From: Cryptomeria japonica
Lineage: Eukaryota; Streptophyta; Pinopsida; Cupressales; Cupressaceae
Reading direction: 5' to 3'
Assembly: GCF_030272615.1 (NCBI RefSeq)
Contig: NC_081408.1
Coordinates: 762,592,673-762,656,672, forward strand
Length of the DNA: 64,000 bases
The first letter of the stretch is position 1. Each line of letters starts with the position of its first letter. The notes under the pieces are model-generated. The model was not told the origin of the DNA, ran no database searches, and worked only from the letters and a program-made list of their open reading frames with translations. Below, piece after piece: positions 12,058 to 23,725 of the stretch. The position numbers were made by a program, and so were the translations under genes.

Positions 12058-13452
12058 TGTTAATTTTAGTGCACCAATGGAAGTGTTATCTACTCTAGAA
12101 ATCACAGACAAACACCTAAGCTAACTCTGCAAAGAAATGATTAGTAGTTTTATAATATAATCTTTGACCGCTTGTAATTGCCTTTTCTTAACTCAAATAG
12201 CCACATGTTGCAAATGAAAGATTAATAACACAGAAAAAAAACAGACACGAGCCAACAATAGAACATGAATAACTAAAATAAGCAGCAAAATAAAAACCCT
12301 AATTACACGAATACGAAATAGGCAATCGGTGAATACATTACATAGTAGAAACGAGTGTGAAATAGTGACTAAAGTAATGCAAAACAAAAGAGGAACTTAT
12401 ATGAAACAACTATTAAATGAATGTGAAAAACTGTTTACCCCGATGTGAAATTTTGTAGATACAGATTCAAAAATCTAAAAGCTTATGCAAAATTCTACAA
12501 AACATGAAAAATTAAAGTCCAAATCAGTAAATTTGTACGTTCATGTCGGATTCACTAGAATGTTTGTAAGAGAATTACAACATAAATAATTAAATTTAAT
12601 GATTTAACCACCGAAACTCAAATCCAATCAAGTCAATCCGTAAGCACAATAAGAAATTATGCAAAGAACAATAATTGAATAACAAAATCAATCAAATCAA
12701 TCAAACACAATCAATCACTGTCTACACAAAAGCTCCTATTGTTCTTCTCAATCTTCAAGTTAAATGGCTCTCAAAGTTGCGCTTGAAAACCTGCATTAAG
12801 ACACAGATTTCGAAGATAGTGGTTGATGAAAAAGGGAGATTGGTGACTAATTTATAGAAATTGGAGGGAATTGATTGAGAGGTGGAATTGGAGTGAGAAA
12901 AAAAAGTGATTGATAGTTAAAGAGGTGATTGAAGAAATTAACTAAATTAATTAATTAGTCAGAAAAGGTGGAACTCAAGGGTAAATGTTAGTTAGAAATT
13001 AGCATGGGATTGCTTTTAATCTAAATTTGGATTTAATATTGATTTTCAAAAATATCCAAAATCATGCTCATGAGATAAAATTAAGAATTTGAGAATTTAG
13101 AATTTAGAAATGAGAGATGAATTAGAATAAATAAATTTAAGAAATTTATTTAATTTGGAAGACGTTTAGCTAATTAAATAATTAAAGGAGATTATTTAAT
13201 TATGAATTAGAAACTTAATTTAATTAAATAATAAATATTATTTAACTAAAGTTGGAATTCATAATTAATTAAATAAATAAATTATTTAATTAATTTAAAG
13301 AGGGAAAGTTGAATCATTAAATGATTAGATGGAAATTAGAAGAAATTGAATAATTAGTATTGATGAAATGTGATGATTGAAATTAATTTAGAAGAATAAA
13401 AATTAGATTAATTAAATAATTATTTAATTAATGAAGATAAATAATTAGCATG

Positions 13453-13917
13453 TTAATCAAGAGATATTTTTAGGTGTCTAAAATGACCATGTGCATAATT
13501 GGTATTATAAGCATGATCTTGGGTATGGTCGTCAAATTTGACATGTGGTCTGCTAGTATAGGTATTATCATGGTCTTGAGTATCCTCTTGTTGTTGGGTA
13601 TAAGCATCAGTATCCCTTTGGCCCTGTAAAGTATGTTCATGGGATTGTTCATGAGTTTGTCTAGCATCATTGGTATGAGTATGAGCATTGGTCACTTTAG
13701 GTATTTGGAATAGGGAGGAAGGTGACTCAAGCATGATATGCTCATATATATGTCCACCATCATTACCATTATCTTGATTGGGATCTTCTTCCAAAATTTG
13801 TGTCACATCAAAGTCATGGGGTAATCTTGCACCATCTTGAATTAGCATGTGGATAAATCGTTGACAATCTCTTCTCAAAATTGTCTCAAACAATCTATTA
13901 AACCTTGCATCAAACAC
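13453..13917 (-). pseudogene. Gypsy gag N-terminal fragment (GARLP family)
   Basis: An open minus-strand frame of 154 codons has IHMLIQDGARLPHDFDVTQI, which aligns with LLLLLQNGARLPSNFDITTI in the gypsy remnant at 5025-5210. The C-terminal half is a low-complexity His/Thr/Gln/Asp stretch (many THTND, HEQSHEH, TQDHD phrases). This is probably the variable N-terminal linker of the same gag family. The capsid core does not follow. Confidence 0.6.
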
Positions 13918-13929
13918 GTGGTCTTGAAT

Positions 13930-15629
13930 TTCTACGGTTGTAAAGGACCCATTGTTGAATTATTGTGCATTATGTTTTGGATTATTAAATTCTTCATCAT
14001 CAAATACATATGAATCCATGTTTTAGGAACTTTGAGCTTCTTTGGCTTGTCTTCTAGATCTTTGGGATCAGGTTTCAACCATGAAAAGACCTTGGCTAAA
14101 ATGGTGTATGGAAGAATATGAAGAATAATGAAAGATAAGGGGGTTATGAAATGGATAATGAATCTAGGGTTGTCTTGCAGTGTCCCAAAATGTTGTTCCA
14201 AGATAGATAAGATGATCTAAGCAAGGTGTGGCTTCCTAGGAGATGAAAAAATCATATAGGTAAGTTGACCTTAACTTGAAATGTCCAAATGGTACTCAAG
14301 ATGATAAATTTGATGCAAGAACCACCTAGAGATGTATATGATGTGTTTGCAAGGTAATGATAAGGACTATTAAACAACCTTTTGAATCTTGTTGAAAGAT
14401 GTAAATAGGGATTGAAAGTGATGTTTGCAAATGGATGGAAAGTTGTGAGAAGATAATGGTTCACTAAAATGGAATCCTATGAAATCAACCTTATAAGCTC
14501 TTTGAATCTCAGAACCATAGACACAATATGGATCCACAAACGTGTCAAAATGTCTCAAATAAACAATTTTAGAATACAAAAATGAAATCTAACAGTTGCA
14601 GTGTAAATCCTAGTTTTCTCCTAATATGTAGTATAATATCTCAAAAACATGTTGGGAAGGTGCACAAACGCAACAAGATGAGTCAAAAACATGTTGGAAA
14701 TGAACATAGACATGACTTGAGTGATTGTATATGCAATGGAAGTGAGCACATATGTGAATCTGGCAAAAATCTCAAATCCGTCCAAATTTTGAAGTTGTTG
14801 GAAAGAGACCAGATCTTAATGTTGATGTTTTTGTGGCAAGAAAACACAACGAACAAGAAGACACAATGTCTAAAGATTTTTTTGTCCAATTATTATTGAA
14901 ATTTGTATGTTCAATAGACCAAAACAACACAATTTCCATGGGTCTTATCACAAACCAATACACTTCAAACACTTATTCTCCCTAAGGTCAAGGTCTCATG
15001 GCAATAAATTCAACCCACAACCTGGAATCTTCATCGAATCAAATGTAGGGACACCTTAATGAGCATGTACATTATTTTATCTTTGCATGAGCAGAAAAAT
15101 AAGGGCCTCCAAGACTAGAAGGATAACCCATTCACCCTCTCCCTGAAAATCTGCAAGTAGCTTATGCTAAGTAGAGGATTTTTGTCTCATCTCAAGGGAG
15201 CCTTATGGTGAGTATTTTGGGGGGAAAATGAGATATTCCCTTGCACTAAAGCTATTGTAATGTTCAAACAAAAATAGGGTGGGTCGCTACTAATGTTTTT
15301 GGTCACATTCCATGGTCACTAGCACCTTGTGTGTGTCCAAATCAACCCTACTTGGAGTATGAAACCCCTTTCACGTTGAAGAGTACAACATAAGCTAATA
15401 CCAGTTAGATTATGACTTTCATTTCACCCATTTTTATATAGAAAACTAGAGGCAAGTACTGCTTAGGTCATTTCTTCTTAAAATGGGAGACAAGCCTTCT
15501 ACAAAAAAAAGACATCTTCATTAATTTCTCTTATACTAAAGATCCTCAAAGGTGAGGGGAGAGGATACTTTCATCAAACACCTAGGGTTTTACAACCGAT
15601 TGGGCAAGCGCTCCAAACACTTCAATAAT
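13930..15629. other. Leader or interior of the second gypsy remnant; no gene seen
   Basis: Short, interrupted frames only. Near 14640 and 14683 the phrase 'tcaaaaacatgttgg' is repeated. By position it would be the 5' leader between the 5' LTR (15630 upward) and gag (13917 downward) of the minus-strand element. No functional motif was identified. Confidence 0.3.
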
Positions 15630-15777
15630 TGTTAATTTTAGTGCACCAATGGAAGTGTTTCTAATCTATCAAAAAAAACACTCTCCTAAATTACCCCTAC
15701 AAGCACAAATGTATTACTAGTTTCAAAAATTGTTGCAACTTTCAATCACTAGGATTAGATTATAAAATGAAATCAAA

Positions 15778-16205
15778 AGGGGCCTTAAGACACCATATGA
15801 CCCCTCACGACAAAATGATGTCCTAAGGGGTCATATGGTGTTCTAAGGGGTCATATGGTGTTCTAACATGTATGTGGCCCATTAGTTACCCTTATGACCC
15901 CTAACGATACCATATGATCCCTAAGGGCACCATATGATTGCTCTAAACACCATATGACCCCTTTTAGTATCCTAGTACATGATATGACCCCTTAGGACAA
16001 TATGATGTCCTAATGGGTCATATGGTTTCCTAAGGGGTTATATGGTGTTCTAACACATGTGTGGTCATTTAAGACCCCATATGACCCCTAACGACACCAT
16101 ATGACCCCTGAGGACACCATATGATGTCCTAATGGGTCATATGGTGTCCTAGAGGGTCATCTGATGTTATAACGTATGTGTGACCCCTTATGACCCCTAA
16201 CAAGA
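15778..16205. repeat. 20-bp satellite array, block A (mixed orientation)
   Basis: Many copies of a 20-bp unit, GGTCATATGGTGTCCTAAGG, and its reverse complement, at roughly 70-95% match. The unit contains the palindromes CATATG and CCTNAGG. Both orientations alternate within this block. Some units carry variants such as 'taacgacaccatatg'. Confidence 0.85.
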
Positions 16206-16209
16206 CCAT

Positions 16210-16556
16210 TATTACAAGCTAGGTCGTCATTGCACCAAAAGATCGACTTGTCAATGCTCGATACAACCACTAGACTTATAGAATCCACAAGAGGTTGTTA
16301 AAACATGTCGCAAATCCCTACAAGGAATGTTGGCCCACTTCCAATAACCCTCTCCCGGCATCACTCATCATGGCCTACATGATTCAAACTTGTGACCAAG
16401 CTTTGATACCACTTGTTACAAGCTAGGGTTGTCATTGCACTAAAAGATTGACTTGTCAATGCCCGATACAACCACTAGACTTATAGAATCCACAAGAGGT
16501 TGTTAAACCATGTCATGAATCCTCGTGAGGGACTTTGACCTACTACCAACAACCAT
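16210..16556 (-). mobile_element. TRIM-like miniature retroelement inside the satellite
   Basis: Two direct repeats of about 113-140 bp (16210-16350 and 16414-16556) start TRTTACAAGCTAGG and contain 'gacttgtcaatgc'. On the minus strand the second repeat ends ...TAACA, followed after AG by TGGTATCAAAGC (plus-strand positions 16400-16411), a close match to the initiator-Met tRNA primer-binding site. No coding capacity is present. This fits a terminal-repeat retrotransposon in miniature. However, similarity continues past the expected LTR ends, so it may be a tandem of LTR-interior units, or a tRNA-related SINE. A second copy with the same layout is at 23726. Confidence 0.5.
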
Positions 16557-17082
16557 ATGACCCCTTATGACAATATGATGTCCTAAGGAGTCATATGGTG
16601 CTCTAATATGTATGTGCTCCCTTAGGACCTTATTGACCCCTAACGATATGATATGACCCCTTAGGACACCATATAACCCCTTAGGACAATATGATGTCCT
16701 AAGGGGTCATATGGTGTTCTAACACATGTGTGGCCCCTTAGGACCCCATATGACCCTTAACGACACCATATGACATATAGTGACACCATATTACCCCTTA
16801 GCATACTATATGACCCCTCAAGACACCATTTCACCCATTAGGACATCATATGGTATCTTAAGGGTTCATATGGTGTCCTAAGGGGTCATATAGTGCTGTT
16901 AGGGGTCATATGGGGTCCTAAGGGGCCACACGTGTGTTAGAACACCATATGACCCCTTAGGACACCATATGACTCCTTAGGAGGTCATATGGTGTCCTTA
17001 GAGCTCATATGGTGTCCTAAGGGGTCATGTCATGTACTAGGATGTTAAAAGGGGTCATATGGTGTCCTGAGGGGTCATATAG
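16550..17082. repeat. 20-bp satellite array, block B (minus-type units, then plus-type)
   Basis: From 16553 to about 16820 the units read mainly as 'acaccatatgacccctta'. From about 16850 to 17082 they read as 'ggggtcatatggtgtccta'. The switch makes a long imperfect inverted repeat of about 250 bp per arm. One higher-order marker, 'ggggccacacgtgtgttag', occurs at about 16922. Confidence 0.85.
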
Positions 17083-19106
17083 TGATGTAGGAGCATCCCT
17101 AATCTATGAGCAATCTTCCATCAACCAAAAATATTTCCTTAGTTTTGTTTTTGTTCTTGTTCAGTTTCAGTAGTAGTTTTTTGTGTTTTTCCTTCAGTGT
17201 GTTCTGGTAGATAGTTATTTTTCAGCGTGGATCATATTTTTGGTTTCCAATCTTTCTTTTGTTCATCATTCTAGATTGTCAATTCATTTGGATTCTTTTT
17301 CGGAGAGTTATTCCTTCTGGAGTGTCTTCTTCCTGGTTTCAGAAAAGTTTTGAGCTTAACGGCTAGATGTTGATTCCTTCTTGTGTGGAGAAATTTCTTG
17401 GCTTGTGGATCTATTTGGTGCCTTTCTCAATGTTCTTGAGTGTTTGGTCAACCTTCCTTTCGATCTGTGCTTCTTGGTTGATCTTTTCTAGAGGATTTTC
17501 CTTTCATTCTTGGGGCCGACCTATTTGCATGTTTCATTTTCTTTCTTGGTAAATGTAATCTATTATGGCCGACCTAGATGTGTTTCAGAGAGTATATATT
17601 ATTTTATATGATCTTTTGGAGGGCAATAGTTTAAAAGTGATGAGGATCTCAATTTCTGCAATTGTAATTCAAATGCCTCTTGGAGATCCAGATGAATTGT
17701 AATTTGGCATGTTAGCCTGCATGTAACCGATTGCTTACCAGACATTCTATGATGATAATATGATGATGTGGATATCTGATTTTGCATTTTATCCATGTTT
17801 TATTGTTACTTCCATTGTGTTAGTCTTGCTACATGATTTGGTTTTTTTTCTATGAGGACCCACCGGACTATGGCTGCACTAAGTGGTATCAAAGGTTGTT
17901 ATGAACCTGTTGATGGAGGAAGAGCTGGTTGTGAACCTATTGGATGAAAGGAACTTAAGCCAGATTGAAGACTTATTCAAATTGTTGAGCATTGAAGTAG
18001 TACAATTCTTGCAAGAAGACCGTCGAACCTAGGAGCATGAGCTTGAGGCAGTTGATAGGTGGACTTGAACAGATCGCCAAATTGAGGCAAGCTGTGAGGT
18101 TGTCTGGTAGATCACCGCGGAGAGGCAACTTGAACTTGCAATCAGATTGTTGAACTTGATGTAATTGTAAGTATTTGTGAGCAGACCGTCAAAATAGATT
18201 TGATGTAGCATTGGTTATCAAGTGATGGCACTCACTTTTTAATTAACCTTGGAGTCTGATGTAGGACTAGTTCATTGGTTGGAGCAGTTAGCATTGGAGT
18301 TGCTTGGAGATTGTTGTATTTCTTCATGTTTGAGAATTTAGAGTTGTGGATTTGGATTTAGCATCTAGAGATCATTTTCTTAGACATATTTGAGATTCAT
18401 GGTATTTGGATTTGATTCCAATGAGATATTGATTCTAGTATTGGTCTAGTGTTGGTGTGTTCTTACCAGTTGGTCTTGCAGTGTGTGAAGTGAAGCAGAT
18501 GGTTTTTGTAACTTGTGGATCATTAGGAGATGTTGTTTTGGACTTGACCAATGTCCTTTGAGGTATGCACATGGTTGGAGATGTTCTTGGTGATTTGGAC
18601 TGACATATTATTGTTTGCGTGTTTCATTATGAACCGGTGGATCTTTGGTTGACTTCATCGAGTTGTTGTTGCTTGTGGATGGTATAAAGAGGGAGATAGG
18701 AGATTGATTTGAGACGGCGGAGGTTCGAAGAATAAAATATTTAGAGAAGATGTATTTTTGGAGAGATTCTGGTTCAGGGGGACTGAAGTCGGGAGGGACC
18801 GAGTTTTGGATCAATGCAGATAGTGCATACTATTACCAAAGGCCAAATTGTTGAGCAGATGATATGTGGATCATTGATTAAGTTGTAGGAATTGTTTTGT
18901 AATCTTGGGCTGCGGTCCAGCATGTGTAAATCCTGAGGGTATATGTAATTCATTGAGATATTATAAGGATTTCTCTTTTCTATGTTCCATGGTGCAGTTA
19001 TATCTTAAATTGTGTTGACCGGTTATCAGTATGTTTTATGGTGATTGTATCATAGGTTGCAAGGCGGTGTTTTCCTTCATTGGATCTCCCTACTTTGTCT
19101 ACATCA
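17083..19106 (+). mobile_element. 2.0-kb LTR-type insertion in the satellite, TSD TATAG
   Basis: Termini are TGATGTAG...CTACATCA, an 8-bp perfect inverted pair with TG...CA ends. The flanking 5 bp are identical: TATAG at 17078-17082 and 19107-19111. TGGTATCAAAGG at 17884-17895 resembles a tRNA-Met primer-binding site, and 'ttgctacatga' some 50 bp before it could be the end of a first LTR of about 750 bp. I could not align the two ends convincingly, so it is either a solo LTR or a small non-autonomous element with diverged LTRs. The interior has no convincing ORF; a 61-codon plus-strand frame at 17367 has no recognised motif. Confidence 0.6.
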
Positions 19107-20697
19107 TATAGTGTTGTTAGGTTTCATATGATGTTCTAAGGGGTCATATGGTGTTGTTAGGGGTCATATGGTGTCGTTAGGGTTCATATGGTGTCATTAG
19201 GGTTATATGGGGTCCTAAGGGGGTCATATGGTGTCCTAACAGGTGATATGGTATCTCGAGGGGTCATATAGTGTCCTAAGGGGTCATATGGTGTCGTTAG
19301 GGATCATATGGTGTCCTGAGGGGTCATATGGTATCGTTAGGGGCCATATAGGATCCTAAGGTGCCACACGTGTTAGAACACCATATGACCCCTTAGGACA
19401 TCATATTATCATAAGGGGTCATATGGTGTCCTAAGGGGTCATAAGGTATCTTAAGGGGTCATGTTGTGTGCTCAGATGTTAAAAGGGGTCATATGGTGTT
19501 CTAAGGGGTCATATAGTGTCCTAAGGGGTCATATGGTGTTCAGAGGGGTCATATAGTGTGCTAAGGTGTCATATGGTGTCTTAAGGGGCCACACTTGTGC
19601 TAGAACACTATATGACTCCTTAGGACATCATATTATCCTAAGGGTTGATATGGTGTTTTAAGGTGTCATATGGAGTCCTAAGGGGTCATTTCATGTACTA
19701 AGATGTTAAAAGAGGTCATATGGTATCCTGAGGAGTCATATGGTGCCCTAAGGGGTCAAATAGTATTGTTAGGGGTCATATGAGGTCTTAAGGGGTCATA
19801 TGGTGTCGTTAGGGGTCATATTGGGTCCTAAAGGGCCACACATGTGTTAGAACACCATATGACCCCTTAGGACATCATATAGTCCTAAAAGGTCATATGG
19901 TGTCCTAAGGGTCCATATGGTGTCTTAAGGGCTCATGTCGTGTACTAGGATATTAAAATAGGTCATATGGTGTCCTAAGGGGTCATATAGTTACCTAAGG
20001 GGTCATATGGTGTCCTAAGGGGTCATATAGTGTCCTAAGGGGTCATATGGTGTTGTTAGGAGTCATATAATATTGTTAGGGGTCATATGGTGTTGTTAGG
20101 GTTCATATGGGGTCTTAAGGGGGGACACATGTGTTAGAACATCATATGACCCCATTAGGACACCATATGACCCATTACGACATCATATGGTCCTAAGGGG
20201 TTATATGGTGTAGGGGCCACACATGTGTTAGAAAACCATGTGACCTCTTAAGGTGTCATATGATGTCCTTAGGGCTCATATGGTGTCCTAAGGGGTCATG
20301 TCGTACATACCAGGATGTTAAAAATGGTCATATGGTGTCTTGAGGGGTCATATAGGGTCCTAAGGGGCCACGCATGTGTTAGAACACCATATGACCCCTT
20401 AAGACATAATATTGTCCTAAGGGGTCATGTCGTACATATCAAGATGTTAAAAAGGATCATAGGTGTCCTAAGGGGTCATGTCATACATACCAAGGTGTTA
20501 AAAAGGGTCATATGGTGTCCTAAGGGGTCATATGAGGTCCTAAGGCACCACACATGTGTTAGAACACCATATGACCCCTTAGGACACCATATGACCCTTT
20601 ATGACATCATATTATCCTAAGGGGTAATATGGTGTCCTAAAGGGTCGTGTTGTGTACCAGGATGTTAAAAGGGGTCATATGGTGTCTTGAGGGGTAA
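19107..20697 (+). repeat. 20-bp satellite array, block C with higher-order structure
   Basis: About 1.6 kb of plus-oriented units of GGTCATATGGTGTCCTAAGG, with periodic short inverted segments. A marker like 'ggggccacacatgtgttag' followed by 'aacaccatatgacccc' recurs near 19360, 19587, 19830, 20124, 20213, 20364 and 20544. A second marker, 'actaggatgttaaaaggg', recurs between them (19472, 19697, 19937, 20303, 20435, 20490, 20658). The units are thus organised in higher-order repeats of roughly 90-290 bp. Confidence 0.85.
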
Positions 20698-22320
20698 GTA
20701 GAGATGTGGACGGAAGGAGGGAAGGATGCATGAATAGAGAGAGAGGAAGAGGGGAGATAGTTATAAGTTTGGAGGGGGGAATAGATAAAGAGAGGTGGAG
20801 AGGGAAGGAGATAGAGGTAGGTGAGATATACAAAAGTGGAGGAAAGAGTTGGAGTGAGGGAGAGAAGGAGAGGTATTCAAAGAGAGGGAGGGAAGGAGCG
20901 GTACTCTTTACTCTACCTCTCTATCAAGTACCCATTTATCTATACTCTCTATCTCCCCTCTCCCTTATATATTTATATCTTCTCTCTCTATGGGCATCTA
21001 TCTTCCCTCCTATTCTCTTTATCTCCCTTCTCCCTCTCTCTACCTACCTCTCTTTCCATCCCTATCTACTTTTATCTCCCCTAATTATCTACATCCTTCT
21101 CTCTATTCTTCTATTTATCTCACCCCTCTCTCTCGAGCTCTCCCTTTATCTCTCTCCCTCCCTCCTTCCATCTCCATACTCTCTCTAGATACTTATCTCT
21201 ATCTACCCAAAACCTATCTTTAAATAACTCTCCTCTCACTCCAAGCCTCCCCTCCACTTTTGTATATATCATCTATCTCTATATCTCTCCTTCCATCTCC
21301 ACCTCTCTCTATCTATTTTCCCCCTCTCAACTTATCCCTTCTCTCATATTCCTCTCTCTTTCTCTATATATATCTCCCTCCCTACAATACCTCTATTTCT
21401 ATCTTTTCCTCTATCTACAAAAACTACCCTTACCACTTCTACCAATCTCACTCTCTCTCCACTCTTTCTCTATTACCTCTTTCTCAACCTACATCTCTCT
21501 CCCTCCCTACCTATATATCTACCTCTCTCTCTTTTCATTTCTCTCCACTTATCTATATCTACCTACCTTTTTCAATCCCCCCATGTAATATTTATCTAAA
21601 TACCTAGATAGAGAGAGAGAGAGAGGTGCAAAGAGAAGGAGAGAGATATAGAGAGGTTAGATAGATAGAAGTGAAAGTGATAGAGAGAGAGAGAGAGTAG
21701 TATGAAGGGAAGGAGGTAGAGACTTAGGTGAGTTAAAATTAGTGAGGGATAAAAAGAGAGGTAGGTAGAGAGAAGGAGAGAGAAGATAAAGAGTGTGAGA
21801 TAAAGAAAATAATATAGGGAAGGAGGGAGGAAGGAAGTGAGAAAGACAAAAGTAGAGAGAGATTTATGAAGATGAATAGAGCTAGGGAGGAACGGAAGAA
21901 GATGTATGTATAGAGAGAGAGAGAGAGAGGGGAGATAGAGAACTAAATACATAGCATGGGAGGGTGAGAGAGAGAAAGAGAGATTTGGGGAGGGGGATAG
22001 AGAGGTGAGATACAGAGGAGAGAATGTGTGTCACATATTTAGAGAACAAAAGGGAGATATAAAGAAGGGTGAGAGAGATATGTTTAAATATTGGAGGAGA
22101 GGAGATAGAGAGATAGAGATATGGGGGAGAGAAGGGGAGAGGGGGAGTGATAGGTCTAGAGAGAGAGAGAGAGATTAGTGATTACGAAAATTTGATTATG
22201 TTTGAAAAATTATAAGATCTAAATCTTGGGGAGAGAGGAGAGAGTGAGATAGAGAGAGGTTAAGGGAGGATGAGAGAGATAGGAAAATAGATAGGTCTAG
22301 AGCTTAGGGGAGACAAAGAA
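20698..22320. repeat. Giant polypurine/polypyrimidine inverted block
   Basis: 20698-20900 is purine-rich (gagagg). 20905-21590 is almost pure C/T with some A ('ctctctatctacc'). 21604-22320 is again purine-rich ('gagagagatag'). The pyrimidine and second purine arms are roughly complementary around a centre at 21593-21610, TATCTA-AATACC-TAGATA. The region is degenerate microsatellite of (CT)n, (TATC)n and (CCCT)n types. Open frames here encode only low-complexity Ser/Leu/Tyr/Pro or Arg/Glu strings and are not genes. Confidence 0.8.
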
Positions 22321-23725
22321 ATGAAAAATAAATCACCAATGGTGGGCTCTCACGTGCCCCAAAGAATGCAAAAGCATATGTGTTGCATAAAAAAAATGAG
22401 TATAAATAGAGGCAACAATAAGCCAACAAGCAAGTTGGATATGATGATGGAGAGAATCTCGTCCTCTCATTTGATGAGCTTCCTTGGTTTTTTGACCATG
22501 AAGAATAGAGAATTCATATGCCTACATCAATAGAGGTCTTCAAGCAATAAGAATATATTGAAAAAATTTGATGAGTTGTTAATCTATGATGATAGGTATG
22601 AGAAAGAAGGGGAGAAGATAGAATTGTAGGCCCCAATATGGCACGAAGATGAGGGTCTTTTTCATGAGTAGCATAAGTATGAGGATAAGTGTAGTGTCAA
22701 AAATTACACAACCTTGCACTTTCACGCTGCACAAAGCCTCCCTTCAGCTTGATAAAAGATAAAATTATAATTATGATATGATAATATTAGAATGTTAGTT
22801 CTCTAGCAAAATTATTATATCCCTCAATTTTTTAGTTTCATTTTCTTGGACTAAATCACTAAGTGTGGGCATTTTCATGACGTGTTAGTGTGCGATGAAA
22901 ATGCATGATTCGACTAACCATTTGAGTGTTAATCTCCCTAAAAATTTCTAGTATAATGCTCCCACCTACCAAGTTAGGTCTCGTAGACAAACTTTAACTT
23001 TCTAAGTTGAACAACATAGACCTTCCCTTTTGAAATATAAGAAGAATATCTCTCATTCATGCATGTTCACACATAGTTTGGCTATGCAAATTGACGCCTT
23101 GGAAAAAGGTTATTGTATACAACATTCTCTTAGGCTCTGGCATTTGATTTTTCATAGTGCATATGTGAAGTACAATTCTTTGGTGTTTTGGAAGACCATT
23201 TTTTGTTGTGATAACTCTCAAGAAGTGTTTTCTAGCTAGGTTGATTGTTTCTTCCTCACTATATGTTAACTTGAGACTATTATTTTAGCATCTCTGATAT
23301 TATCATAAAATAGATCATTCTTTTATCAAAGACATCATATTTCATCATCTATTATCATTATCCATTATCTCTTTTATCCAATTTGGTTATTTGTGGAGGT
23401 AGAAATACTAGTACGAGAGTTTGACTAAGGCAAGCCTCTTAACACAACAACCTCAAACATTTTTCCTTCTTTCCTTATGTGGAGTTTTACTGAAGCATTC
23501 CTCTTTTTTGGATTAATTGGCAACTTTTTCCTTTGATTCCAATATCTTCTTTAAATAAATTAGGTACTTATTATATTTTATCAGTATATTTTATCATACC
23601 TTGTACTTCTATTTGTCTTTGGAATATGCACAATAATTATCTTCACCATTTTCTAGATCTCCTTGTTTTATGTTTATGTACGACAACAATGTGATACACT
23701 ATCATCCACAAGAAATACTAGTGTC
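22321..23725. other. No recognisable gene; probable decayed retroelement interior
   Basis: Plus-strand frames are short and interrupted (22321-22533 is the longest start, with no known motif). By position it could be 5' remains of the copia element whose RNase H lies at 24.1 kb, but no RT or integrase motif is readable. Confidence 0.3.

Larger units (their letters stand above)
12058..15777 (-). mobile_element. Second decayed gypsy element (minus strand), gag only
   Basis: The phrase TGTTAATTTTAGTGCACCAA, followed by 'tggaagtgtt', occurs in direct orientation at 12058 and again at 15630, and both copies continue with weaker similarity. I read them as the starts of two LTRs about 3.6 kb apart. 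The low-coordinate LTR may extend to about 12.9 kb. The high one is cut near 15777 by the satellite array. The interior carries a gag N-terminus at 13453-13917. No pol motif is visible, so the element is heavily deleted or non-autonomous. The region 12900-13450 is extremely AT-rich, with many 'taatta' runs. Confidence 0.5.

Noticed and set aside
15778-20697. Possible CRISPR-like repeat array
   Set aside because: Units are contiguous without unique spacers, occur in both orientations, and the sequence is a plant nuclear genome.
20706-21952. Several open frames of 77-160 codons on both strands
   Set aside because: They lie in the purine/pyrimidine block and encode only low-complexity Ser/Leu/Tyr/Pro or Arg/Glu strings; openness follows from base composition.
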